DNA of 64,000 bases from assembly GCA_028386065.3 (NCBI GenBank), contig JAKUCV010000914.1:1-64000 (forward strand), in the 5' to 3' direction. The notes under the pieces were generated by a model. That model worked only from the letters and a program-made list of their open reading frames with translations, did not search any database and was not told the origin of the DNA. Source of the DNA: Turnera subulata (taxonomy: Eukaryota; Streptophyta; Magnoliopsida; Malpighiales; Passifloraceae). The translations under genes and the position numbers were made by a program. Shown here in pieces: positions 44,587-55,604 of this stretch (position 1 is the stretch's first letter; each line of letters starts with the position of its first letter).

Positions 44587-46129
44587 TGTGAGTAACTAGG
44601 CATGCAAACTTGACAATCAAATGCAGCGGAAAAACCCAGAAACCCTGGAGGATCCAAGTGAAAGTAACTAAACCGAATAACAATTTTTGCGTACCTGAAT
44701 CGGTTGAGATTTTTCACTCAACTGTTGTGCTGAATCAGCTAGAGCCGGAAAGAAATCCCGCCCCTCTACGGTATCCACACGAACCGTCGATCTCTGGTCG
44801 AAAAACATCTCATGATCTCCAACCCAAGCACTCCCGAACCGTTGTGCTAGCTACGGATTTCCGGGAGCTATGTGGTGTTTCTTTCTTTCTCAAAGAATGG
44901 GTGTGTAATGTGAATTGTGTATGAATGTTGTGTGTGTTGATATTCTGATCATCAAGCCCTATTTTTACACACAATTAATGCATAGAATAATGAGACAATG
45001 GCCAACATCATCATGCACTAACCATCATGTTTATACTTTAAGTCTAATCATATCTCCGCTATGTCTTAATGCTCCACTAAGCATTAATGGATGCTCCACT
45101 AAGCATTAATGGGATTACACATCATATGGCATTAATTTTGGTTCAATAATTCTGATAATTAGTGAACAAAATCAGCCCAAAACGACCCGGTCCAACCATG
45201 GTCCAACCGAGGTTCAACCATGGTCCACGCACTTGGTCGAACCACGGTCCAACCACGGTTCAACGACCTGCTCGAATCAACAGTTCTAAGTGTGTGACCC
45301 TGTAGGCACTTGTAACGTTTGGCAATAATTGTAAAATCTCATTTTACAATTATAAACAATGAGCGGTGTCTAGCAACACATCATTGCTACCCAAATGACA
45401 AGATCAGTACTGATTCAATATGCATCGGAAGCATGTCATCGTCCTTTCGTCACATTATCAAGATTAAACACGAGACATGGAATAAGTCAATCTCGTATAT
45501 GCTTAATCTAAGTTTCTTGATCCCCGAGTTAATTGTGTAAAACAGATACTAATGATATCACCATATCACATAATCCGAGCATGGCCATGCATTTACAGTT
45601 CAACTCTATCAAGAGGCCCAGCTGATAATATACCCGTTATATGGATTGGACGAATTTCATCTTGATTATACAAAGCCCACTACACACTTATCATATACCC
45701 AATGATTACACTAAGGTCTACTCAGTTACGAATAGCCAAGTGTAATATCAAAGTATATGACTAACATGTTGGGAACCTTGATGATCTCAGGTCAAAGGAC
45801 AATACATATAAGAACCACTATTGACAATCATATAACGTTCCATGTAGTGTTCTTATGTTGGGTCAGTCCAGACCACAAGTTCTCTAACTTGTACCCGTAT
45901 GTAGAATTCATATCTCATATAATTCTCAATATACGCTAGTCTTAATTTATTATTACAACCCATCCATAATAATAATCGACTAGAGACATTTAAGAATATA
46001 AAATATTCTAGGGTTATAAATATGTGCAAGCGTTTATCACATAAACATATTTATTGGAATAACCTTAATGTATATACATGACTATATACAATCATCCAAT
46101 GATTGGCTTTTGGGAATATTACACTAACA
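44587..46129 (-). repeat. 5' LTR of element C (1543 bp)
   Basis: Minus-strand start TGTTAGTGTAATATTCCC at 46129, end TAGTTACTCACA at 44587. The minisatellite region of B is reduced to a few diverged GGTCCAACCA/GGTTCAACCA units (about 45190-45270). Confidence 0.95.
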
Positions 46130-46134
46130 CTACA

Positions 46135-48190
46135 ATGTCAATTACAACTACTCTACATATGTTGTGGAGTAGAATGCTTCCCGCCAAGTATTTTAGTAGC
46201 CTTGGGAGTTATACTACTTGTAAACATTATTCCTCTCTACCTGGCAAGATGTGCCTTCAGAGAAAGACAAGTGTCTTATGAGATACTTACTAACCTCAAA
46301 GGTTATATGTTTATAAGTCAACAGAACAGTGGGAGTGTAACTGAGTTTAAACCAACAGATATTATATTCTTTGTGAATGAGTTTCCTAAGAAGGGTGTGG
46401 TAGGTTAAGGCCTATCTTTATTTGAGGAAGAGGATTAAGACATGCAAGGATTACTTTATTCGAGGGGGAGGATTTTTACTGATGACGAATTAGTTTTTTA
46501 TCAATAAACTTCCTCATCATCAAGTCCGAATAAAAGTAATCTTGTTGTTCCAAGTGGGAGCGATAAAGATAGATCTTATTCTAAGTGGGAGCGAGATTAG
46601 CATTTTAATCCTAGTGGTAGCCATGTTGATCCAAATGGGAACAACATACCTGAATCACAATTAGTGTGATTCTCATAAAAGATTATCGTTGATGATTTGA
46701 CATCAAAGATAGTGGGTCTTTTATGGTATTCCTACAAAATGAGCCTACAAGAGGTTGCCTCAAATCCTTATAGAAAAATGGACAAAGGAACTTGAAGAAA
46801 AGATGGAGTCAATGAGAGTCAATAAAGTTTAAGAACTGGTTGATCTCATTGAAGGACACAATGCCATTATGAACAAATGTGTTCTCAAAAGCAAGCTTAA
46901 GACTGGTGGCATAGTTGAGAAATTTAAGACTCAACTAAAAGGTAAAAAGTACACTACAGAAAGAGATAGATTACAAGAATCAATCTCGATTTCTATGAGT
47001 TTTACCTATGTATGGATGTTTCTAGCTATTATTTCAAACTGAAACCTTGGATTATATCAAACGGATGTAATAATTCCTTTCCTATTAGAGATTGAATAAA
47101 ACAGATTGTTTTTCATTGAAGAGGACCACAAACATATGGTTTGTAGACTTTGAAGTCTATATTGGTCTTCTAATCCTCAAGGCATATACAAAGTAAGTTT
47201 GTAATTTACATATAGTATGTATAAGACATACTTATAGCTAGAAATGATATGGAGTTTAATCAACAAGGTAAAGAACCTAGTTGTCATCCCAATCGAGATA
47301 GATGATATGGATAAAGATTGCATATAAATTTGAAATTAAGATTTCTTTATATTGTTTCAAGATATTATTGTACTTCTCGTAAGAGAATTACACTAATAAA
47401 GCTTTGGAATAACACTATATGTATCAAAGTAATCCTATTTAAACTCCTATCAATAAATGCCATACTTTGAGAAAACGTATGTCCTAAGGCTCCTGATGAG
47501 AGTGACGAATAAGCCAAGTTCCATAACGGAGTGTAGTCGGAAGTTTGTTATACACTATGGTGCATGATAGACTAGATATTGGTTAAGCAAATGGCTTAAC
47601 AGATAAATGTCAATCCGACCTAGGCCTAGCATATTACAAGCAGTTAAAAAGGATCATGGGATGTCTAAAGAAGTCTGCTGATTACATTTTTGTCACCAAG
47701 TAAGGAAATGTCCTTCTTGGTTGAAAACACAAGCCTTGATCATGGAAAAATTCTGGATGGTAGAAAAGTCTACATCTAGATATATGCTCTTACTAAATTA
47801 TGGCGCCATATCATAAAGTAGTAAGAAATGATCATGTGTATTCTTGTCTGCGATTGATGCTAAATCTGTAGCCCTCGCTTCAGTAGTGTAAAAGTTATTT
47901 GGTTGAACAAGTTCTTGGATTATATAATGGATAATGCATAAGACACTGATCTAGTGTTAGTCAACTATGATAATGAGGTTGCAATTTCCATTGCCAGGAA
48001 TAGTTAGTTTCACCAAATAAGTGGACATCAAATACAACTATGCAAAAGGCATTGGTGTATGCAAGGTTGTGAATCTGAAGTATCTGTCTATAAGAGACAA
48101 ATGATCAGATTCACTGTTTAAGCCTTCATCTTGGGATGTGTTTGTGTGACACACTACGTATTAGGATTGTGTAGGCTTAAGTACTTCACT
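46135..48190 (+). pseudogene. decayed integrase tail, RT and RNase H (element D)
   Basis: RT traces: about 46800-47060 reads MESMRVNKV-ELVDLIEGHNAI, KSKLKTGGIVEKFKTQLKG and LYQTDVI (cf. YQMDVKTAF). At 47470-47700, RNase H/connection traces: CPKAPDESDE, QSDLGLAYYKQLKRIMGCLKKSADY. At 47950-48130, VNYDNEVAISIARN and KSG-like HQISGHQIQL (cf. CDN..A...H..KHI). The catalytic YVDD box is not recognisable and stops are frequent. This is the plus-strand pol of element D on the far side of element C. Confidence 0.7.
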
Positions 48191-48696
48191 TTATGCTTAC
48201 TATTTTCCCAAAGTTCACAAACTATGTTTGATGTTCTTGCTATCAAATAAGTTGATTTGCATATATACATATGGATGAATGTTATGTACATTCTTCATTT
48301 ATTTTTTTAAGAGTATGTCGAGTAGACACGGGGTTAGCCCTCTCACACGGGTAACCGCCTCCTTGTCTTAGTGATAAGTGGAGATGAGACAGATTTTAAG
48401 AAAAATTATCAGACAGATAATTTGAGAGCTTGTGGTTTAAAATCATGATTGTCGACTATATAGTGACAGAAGGTCATTTTAACGGCGGGATATATTCACC
48501 GAGTCTACTTAGTAGGCTAGATATGAGTTCAAGTTGATGTGTAGATCGAGGAACTCAAATTTGGACACGTATGATGTCTAAATATTATCTGTACAACATT
48601 CCATATAGGAAAGACATACGCTTCATGGGAAAGGAGAAAATGCTGTAGCACATGTTTCATACCATGTGTGCGTTTTTGTGGACCAAACGGGTTTAC
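48191..48696. other. 3' untranslated part of element D
   Basis: No coding signal. Continues, after removal of solo LTR F and element E, at 50017 and 56287. Confidence 0.5.
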
Positions 48697-50011
48697 TGAT
48701 GTGTAAAATCTGCAAGTGCACAGATCGAGGTAGTGCACACAAGGTCGTATCCATAGGGACTAGGCAAAATAATTAACCAACAGACTCACTCCGTTTGGCT
48801 GAAAACAGTAAAAGAAGTAACGAATTCGAGATTATGATTTGAGATTATGATAAATAATAAAATAAACAGAGGTAACCTGTAAATAAAACGAAGAGATCAA
48901 ATGATAGAAAGCCTAGATCAATTGGGTTGACTACTCTATCCTTTTATGCCTTAATTATCCTCCAGATTCCGCTAACAGGGTGACTCTGTTCCGTGTCCGA
49001 GAACGGGGTGACACTGTTCGCTAAAAACCTACAGCTTTCTATTTGTTTTCTTGATGGGTAACAACCTAAGGTGAAATTATCGACTTTTGGAAGTATAATC
49101 TCGTCTCAGAGGTCAATCTTACAACTATCATGGATCAAACCTATTCCTAAGAGCAATGATATTCTACGTTATTACTAATTCCACAATAATCCTAATGCCT
49201 TTCAGCAGCTAGATTAAGGATGATCTATGGTTTTCTAAAATTAAACGTCTCCTGTCGGTACTTAGCTTAACTCCTAAAACAAGTATAAAGGTGATCAAGC
49301 TTCAAACTTGGATTAAGCACACATAAATCAATCAAGAAATCCAATAAAGAAAACTGCTGGAGGGATAATTAAACCATAAAAAGAGTTGAGTAGCTACATC
49401 CCTCTTGATCTAGAAACGAGGATTAGTTCATATCTAAGCAATAAACAAACATGGAGGATTTATTCATCATACAAACCGAAAAAAAAACAAAAGAAAGAAT
49501 TCGACTAGAGTGCTTTTCTTCTCCTTGCTGCTGCTGTTGACAATAATTTCCAGAGAAAGAAAAGTGTCCCAAATTGCTGTCGATGCCCCCTTTTTTGTTA
49601 TTCCTAAACCCTAGCTCTTAATTCCTACAATCTACCTAAGGTAACTAAAAAGTAGGAATTAATTTATCTTAGGAGTTCTCCTTCTTTTTAGGCATAGCAA
49701 AGGCTTCTTTTTTTTCCTTTAGGAGCAGCAGCAAGTCGGTGGTGCCACATATTATTTGGCCTACAAGTAAACCCCTTTGTCGCTGGAACTATAATGCATC
49801 AGGTTCTGGTCCGCGGAAGTCAACAGTGTGACACCGTTGAAAACTGATCGTCAAGAAATCTTCATGAATTGGCTCCAAACTTTCCACAATCCTTCAAAAG
49901 GCTCCAAATCTTCAAGCTAAAAACTACAAATAACGAGCATAATCTTAACTAAATGCTTGGCCAAAGGGGTATTTTATGCTCCAAAATAGTACATGATATG
50001 CACACATATCA
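48697..50011 (-). repeat. solo LTR F (gypsy-like) with TSD
   Basis: A 1315-bp unit with complementary ends (TGATGTGTAAAA at left, CACATATCA at right) flanked by TTTAC at 48692-48696 and 50012-50016. On the minus strand its end reads CCCTATGGATACGACCTTGT and then TACACATCA, the form seen at the ends of several plant gypsy LTRs, which sets the orientation. No internal region, so it is a solo LTR. Confidence 0.8.
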
Positions 50012-50052
50012 TTTACATAAGTTCAATCTCGCTTACTATTGTGTGAGACCCA

Positions 50053-51122
50053 TGTTAGCCTAAACATGTGTTAAGTACTTAATTAAGTAATCAATTAAGA
50101 CTAATCTTGTTTAGTATATTTTTTATGATTATTCAATGGTTATATTATTATTTTGATGATTCACAAAGAATATGGAAAGCCCTTGTGTGTTTTAAGCATT
50201 TGCAGAAAATTTGGTTTCTGGCGGAAACCAAATACCGTGAAGATTTAGCTTCACCATGGCTTTTCCGTCGAACCAAAACGTCACTGTCTGGGCAGTTGGA
50301 GAAGTGGTCCCGAAAAGTAGCTAACTTTTGTGCAAATAAAAACAACAGATTTACTTGGTCTCCAAGAGTCAACTAACGGTCAGAAAAATGGTCCTCATAC
50401 CCTCTTCATGCCATCAAAGAGCTAGTGGTCCTCATTTCTATTTTTGGAGAAAATCTTTGAAGATTGAAAAACAATTTATGCCCAAGTAATTACCAGTTAT
50501 GGTTCAGCAAACTACCAAACGTTGACAGTTTTTAATTAAAGAAAGAAGTCAACTTGTGCGCCACCTGGAAGCAATCTAGCCGTTGGAAGACACTCCTCCC
50601 CATCCTTAGAATCTACAAATAGAGGATTGAAGCCTCACAACATATCATCCTGGCCATTCAAGAGATTCTAAGTTGAGAAAAGAGCTTACCTTGAGAGATA
50701 TTCTTTGTGCTTAATTTTGTGTAACTTCTTAAGTGAGTCACTTTTGAAGCTTTGCCTTGGAAAAGGTTGTAATCAGCAGGATTAGGGGATAATCTTGTTG
50801 GGTAGACAAAGCTAGGTTCAGCTTTGGATTAGGTTTAGCAAGTTGAGCCCGCAAAAACTTGTGTACCATAGGTTATTTGGTTCGCCTGTAAAAGCCAAAT
50901 TAGTGGATAGTTTAGAAATTCTAAAGGGAAGACCTTTGGGTAGTGGATGTACTCCTGGGTGGGAAACCACTATAAATTACTTGTGTCCTTTGCTTTCCTG
51001 CCTTTATATTTCGCATTTCATTTAAGTTTCACATTTGGCTTCTGTGTCGAGCCAATTCACAGAAAACCGAAAAAGAGGAAAAACTAATTCAACCCCCCTT
51101 CTTAGCCTTTTCTGGGCCAACA
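50053..51122 (+). repeat. 5' LTR of element E (1070 bp)
   Basis: TGTTAGCCTAAACATGTG to TCTGGGCCAACA. It includes ATTTGGTT...AGCCAAAT (50874-50900) and an ATTTGGCT...AGCCAATT pair close to its end. Confidence 0.95.
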
Positions 51123-51136
51123 ATTGGTAGCGGAGC
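51123..51136 (+). other. primer-binding site of element E
   Basis: ATTGGTAGCGGAGC directly after the LTR, as in elements A and G. Confidence 0.85.
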
Positions 51137-51178
51137 TGCGTTCTCAATCAAGTGGATTAACCTCCAGAGAGAAAGATC

Positions 51179-51829
51179 ATGGCTTATGAAGGTACAAGTG
51201 TCAACAAAGCTCCATACTTTGATGGAGTAAACTTTGACTATTGGAAGTTTAGAATGAAGATCTTCCTTGAAGGGAAAGATCTTGAGATGTGGAATATTGT
51301 TCAGAGTCCCTATGCCAGACCTCAAAGAGACATGAAATTCTGGTTTGAAGATGTGCTAAAGAGAGCTAAGCTTGATGCACAAGCTAAAAATATATTACTA
51401 TGTGGTATAAGTGAGAATGAGTTTCAAAGGGTTAGCTCTTGTGGCACAACTTATGAAATTTGGAGGCTTCTTTATGTCACACATGAAGGAACCAACCAAG
51501 TAAAGGAGTCTCGGCTCAATTGCCTAATGAGGGACTATGAGCTCTTCCAAATGGCTGCTGGAGAAACTATGCAATAAATGGATACACGCTTCACCATTCT
51601 TTGCAATGGTTTAGCTCTACTTGGTAGGCCCGTCACTCATAGAGACAAAGTGGCAAAGAACCTTAGATATCTACCTAAGGAGTGGGAGCCAAAAGTCATA
51701 GCTATAGAAGAAGCTCAGAATCTGAATACTCTTACTTATGATGAGCTCATCGGCAAGCTTATAGTTCATTTTTCTAAACTAGAACCAAAAGAACCAAAGA
51801 AGAAAGATTTGGCTCTTAAAGGGGACTAA
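51179..51829 (+). pseudogene. gag N-terminal half (element E)
   Basis: MAYEGTSVNKAPYFDGVNFD opens the Gag; the UBN2-type core follows with WKFRMKIFLEGKDLEMW, RAKLDAQAKNILLCGISENE and SRLNCLMRDYELFQM. A single TAA at about 51575 (TMQ, stop, MDTRF) splits it from LPKEWEPKVIAIEEAQNLN and TYDELIGKL, and another stop ends it at 51829. Apart from these stops the frame is continuous. Confidence 0.88.
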
Positions 51830-52850
51830 GAGTCCAGTGATGAGTACAATGATGCGGATATGGCACTTATCACCAGGAAGTTTGTCAAATTTCTTTGAAA
51901 GAGAAGGCAAATGAAAGGAAAGAGTTTTCAAGGCGCCAAATCGACTGAACAAAAGAAAGATCCACTGGTGTGTTTTGGCTGCAATGGTCCGGGCCATATC
52001 AATTCAGAATGTCCACACCAAAAAGCCAAATCTGATTTTCCTAGAAACAAAGGAAAGAAGGCTATGTCGACATGGGATGAATTAGATTCATCAAGTGACT
52101 CTGATTCTGATGAAGCAGTAAATCTATACTTAATGGCTCGAGAAGATGATGAGGTAAATGATTCTCTTGACTATACTTTTGATGAGCTTCTAGATGCATT
52201 TGAAGAATTGCATGATAAGTATGAGCACGCACTTAAGAAGAATGCTTCATGTAAGAAACGTATTGATCTGCTTGAATTTGATCATGCATCTCAGAAAACT
52301 GCATATGAAACACTTGAGCGTGCACATGCTGAAAGTTTGTCTTTTTGTGAGTCATTAAAGAAAGAAAAAATTGCTGCTCAAAACGCATATGAAAATCTTG
52401 AGAAAAAGCTAGCTAGTAATTTGAGCAAGTGTGAAATGGTGAAGAATGATGCTCTAAAGGCTGAAGTAGAAGATCTAAAATATTCATTAGAGAAGTTCAC
52501 AAATGGAAGTGACAGCCTGAATTTGCTACTAGGACAACAAAGGCATTCACTAGATAAAAGTGGAATAGGCGCTACACAAACGGTTTTTAACAAGCCAAAT
52601 CTGCCAATTAAATTTGTCAAGGCTGAATCTAGATCACAATATAGACCTAGATATCATGAACATCCTAGGCAGGGACATCATGAGCACTCACATAGACCTG
52701 ATATCACATGCTATTACTGTGGAAATGTTGGTCATATGATCAGATCATATTTCATAGGAAGAGAAACAATCATGTTAAATATATTTGGGTTCCGAAAGGA
52801 GCCAAATCTAACCCTGATGGACCCAAGTTAGTTTGGGTACCTAAAAATTG
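51830..52850 (+). pseudogene. gag C-terminal half, two knuckles and coiled coil (element E)
   Basis: From 51911 an open frame of 306 codons: first CCHC knuckle CFGCNGPGHINSEC, a Ser/Asp-rich acidic patch, then a long coiled coil (ELLDAFEELHDKYEHALKKN through SLEKFTNGSDSLNLLLGQQ). The second knuckle, CYYCGNVGHMIRSY, has lost its last Cys. It proceeds to FGFRKEPNLTLMDPS and, one frame over, to VWVPKN and the protease box. Long coiled-coil Gag with two knuckles is the Sirevirus arrangement. Confidence 0.88.
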
Positions 52851-52905
52851 ACAGTGGTTGTTCAAGGCATATGACAGTGTGGTTGTTCAAGGCATATGAC
52901 ATTTG
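52851..52905 (+). other. pol deletion junction with direct duplication (element E)
   Basis: A GACAGTGGTTGTTCAAGGCA segment encoding the protease active-site motif DSGCSRHMT is followed, about 28 bp later, by a second copy of GTGGTTGTTCAAGGCATATG. Downstream sequence then belongs to the 3' ORF. Integrase and RT are missing between. Confidence 0.8.
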
Positions 52906-53508
52906 ACCCAAGTTAGTTTGCTTGCTGCATTTATGAGGTCACTTGTGCGTCCTCCAGGAAAAGATGCAGAAGAATTCTATGAGGAGAAGAAGAAGGAACT
53001 AGGTGGTGTCCTGGTTCACATGAAGAACACCGATGAAGAAGATTTGGCTGCAGAGCGAGCCAAATCCAGTGCCCCTGCAGAAGAACATCACTTGGCTGAT
53101 GAAGAAGCCAAATCCGGAGAACAGAAGAAGATAGATGAAACGGAGAAGAGCAAGACTACTGAGGTTGTTGATGAAAACCCAACAGGGATTCCCATTTCAG
53201 AAGAAAACAAGGATGCAACAGATGATCTGGTACATGTTGTTGAAATTGCAAAAGAAGTGGCCAAACAGGTTGATGAAGAGGAGAAGGAAGATTTGGCCCA
53301 GACTGTTGAGAAGGCCAATTCTGTTGAGGAAAAGCCAAAAGAAGGCAAGAGCTTGCTGCCAAAAGGAGATTTGGCTCAGCCCGAAACCAAATCTACCACT
53401 GAGAAGGTTAACCCAAGCATTGAACCAGAGGCAGAGAGTTCCAAGACAAAGTCTGATGCGCCTAAGCCGAAGATGCCAAAACATTTGGCTTATACTCCAA
53501 CCACCTAA
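52903..53508 (+). pseudogene. Lys/Glu-rich N-terminal part of 3' ORF (element E)
   Basis: An open frame of 201 codons, strongly charged: GKDAEEFYEEKKKELGGVLV, then repeated DLA...AKS modules (DLAAERAKSSAP, HLADEEAKSGEQ, DLAQTVEKANSVEE, DLAQPETKST). Each module is encoded by an ATTTGGCT...AGCCAAAT inverted repeat in the DNA. It ends KPKMPKHLAYTPTT and a stop. Disordered by composition; no membrane segment. Probably the N-terminal part of one long ORF continuing at 53542. Confidence 0.7.
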
Positions 53509-53541
53509 GTCTCTCGAGCATGACATGTCAGGCCAAGCACA

Positions 53542-54437
53542 GTGTTTGGAAGAGGAGGAAAGAAGCTTGGAGAACAGGTTGTAGAGGTGGATTCTTATGA
53601 TGATGATATCCACAGTGAGAACTCACTATCCATGATGATTCCAGGAAGAGAAAGAGAGATACTGAAGAACAAGAGAGCTCAGGAGCCAAGCAGAGTGATG
53701 ACGAGCCAAATGATAGTGACAATGAGCAGAATTTAGAAGAGAAAAGCGAGAAGGAATCAGAGAAAGAAGAAGATGAAGATAACAGTGATAGAGATGAAGA
53801 TAAGGATGAAGATGATGCAGAGTCTGACAAGGCTGATGAAGAAGATGAGGAAGAGGATGAGGAGTCCGAGAAAGAAAAAGAAACTACTCCTGCACCAGCC
53901 AAGAGAAAGCTTAAAAATCTATCCAAATCTGGATTCAAGAAGAGGCCTAAGAAGAAGTATTTCACTCATACTCCAACCTATACAATGGAGCTTGATGATT
54001 TTAAGGCCATTGGAGTAACAAAGCTGCTGAAGGATGCTACTCTTAAAACCTTAGCCACTTTGAAGGTACAAGGTTATGAAGTTCTTATAAAGGACTTCTA
54101 TGACAACATGACTGTTGAGTACGAAAATAAGGGGCTGGTTGAGTGCATCAAGACAACCATCAAAGGCAAGAGAATCAAGGTGACAACTGAGTTGATCTGT
54201 GAAGTGCTGAAAATCAAGCCATGGGAGATCAGATTCTATAATTCAGCATCCGGAACTCCATTTAACATTCCCAAAACTCCCTGTCACTCCAAGCAGAATC
54301 AGATTCTCTTCAATAGCCTTGAGTCTGGTCATTACAATAGTTTGAAACCCAGAGATAGAATTCTTATATATACACTGACTCGAGTTATGATGCCAAGGAA
54401 GAACTCTCGGACAGTGATCAACAAACTTGATCAATAG
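53542..54437 (+). pseudogene. putative plant transposon protein-like domain (element E)
   Basis: From 53619 to 54437 one frame stays open (273 codons; its first Met is 53985). Acidic run (EEDEDNSDRDEDKDEDD, EEDEEEDEESEKEKE), a basic patch (KRKLKNLSKSGFKKRPKKKY), then a globular domain: YTMELDDFKAIGVTKLLKD, TLATLKVQGYEVLIKDFYDN, LICEVLKIKPWEIRFYNS and GHYNSLKPRDRILIYTLTRV. This pattern matches the family annotated in plants as putative plant transposon protein, found 3' of pol in some Sireviruses where an env-like ORF lies. A stop at 54435 interrupts it before a C-terminal part. No signal peptide or transmembrane helix is visible, so an envelope role is unsupported here. Confidence 0.65.
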
Positions 54438-54860
54438 ATTCTGGCGTGCCTCATCAAGAAATCCTCCATATGCTTTGGTACACTTATCCTTCAATACATG
54501 GCTCTTTACAAGGAGCATTCTCATAGTTCTTTGATCACACTTCTCGCCAAGAAATTGAAGATTACTCCCACTCTTGCTGATAAGCCAATTGTTCTCAAGA
54601 AGATCAATTCGGACACTTTGGTTAAAATGTCCATCAAGCCAAATCCTGCTGGAGAGTATTCTGTGACTAAATCTACTGGAAAGGGTTTGAAAATTGGTGA
54701 TGTGTCAGAGCAAGTGACTACTCTAAAGGATGAGATCAGTGAGTTGAAAGATGAAATGAGCTCTATCTGCAACCAATTGAAGAAATCTCGGAAGAAAATC
54801 TTTGCAAAGCTCGACCAAATTGCTGCCTCTCTCTCTAAAGATGCTTCTGATGATGAATGA
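54438..54860 (+). pseudogene. C-terminal coiled-coil part of the 3' ORF (element E)
   Basis: After the stop, the same frame resumes (ILACLIKKSSICFGTLILQY) and opens at 54498 for 120 codons. KPIVLKKINSDTLVKMSIKP leads to a coiled coil (VTTLKDEISELKDEMSSICN, QLKKSRKKIFAKLDQIAASL) ending KDASDDE. Coiled-coil C-termini are usual for this protein family. With 53619-54437 it forms one chain broken only by a stop. Confidence 0.65.
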
Positions 54861-55604
54861 TGCTCCAACAAGATCTGATGCTTTAGGTCATGCATTGCAT
54901 TCTCCATAAGTACTCTTTTTATCTATTCTACATAAGTACTTTATTACTACTCCTCATATTTGGTCTGTAAGTCGAATATTTGGCTTTACTTTTGGTTTTT
55001 TATGATGCTATCTACTATCTCCTTTGGCTCTTATTGGTTTTTGCTGATGTCAAAAGGGGGAGATAAATGTTGTTGTTTGATAATTGTTCTACTGCTGCTG
55101 CGATATATTCTATGTGTGGAAATTTTTTATGCAGGAAACAACATTTGGCTCAGTAGAGCAGCCAAATGTCAATGAGCTTATAATGTTAAAATTTTTGGCT
55201 GACATGAAAAGCCAAATGACTATTGCAGGAAATACTCATGTGCTTATAATGTTGTTAATCGATGATATATTTGGCTGATGGTTAAGCCAAATGTTATGGT
55301 GAGAATTTCTTTGCAGGGACACTTGTATGAAATTTTGTGTATGAAATCATACAAGTGAAACTTGTATACTGTGCTCTTATGCAGGGGGAGCTATTGGCCA
55401 AAAACCTTTAGCATTTTTAGTATACGATGCATATACGCAGGGGGAGCATTTGGCTGAAAAATCGAGCCAAATGAATGCGTTAAACTTTTCTGAAATTATG
55501 CTTTAAAACAGGGGGAGTTTTTGCTTATCCGGTTAAATTATTTCTAACCACTGTTTTAATTGACGAAAAAGACAACATGTTTGTCATCATAAAAAAGGAG
55601 GAGA
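54861..55604 (+). other. Sirevirus-type 3' region: polypurine tracts and hairpin motifs
   Basis: Four purine tracts: AAAAGGGGGAGAT (55052), GCAGGGGGAG (55381), GCAGGGGGAG (55437) and CAGGGGGAG (55509), plus AAAAAAGGAGGAGA (55591-55604) adjoining the 3' LTR. Between them lie inverted pairs ATTTGGCT...AGCCAAAT at 55143-55167, 55269-55292 and 55448-55472, and a looser one at 55193-55217. Multiple tracts and repeated palindromes before the LTR are a known Sirevirus signature. Confidence 0.85.

Larger units (their letters stand above)
38127..46129 (-). mobile_element. Ty1/copia element C, full length, defective (family of B)
   Basis: Minus-strand element with LTRs at 44587-46129 (5') and 38127-39668 (3'), and CTACA at 38122-38126 and 46130-46134 as a perfect target duplication in element D. 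The LTR start (TGTTAGTGTAATAT), primer-binding site and all protein blocks match element B. Its leader has only one perfect AACATCGATGTT copy (43984) where B has eleven. Confidence 0.95.

Noticed and set aside
53528..53965. Ser-rich minus-strand ORF
   Set aside because: It is the antisense shadow of the acidic Glu/Asp-rich region of the element E 3' ORF.
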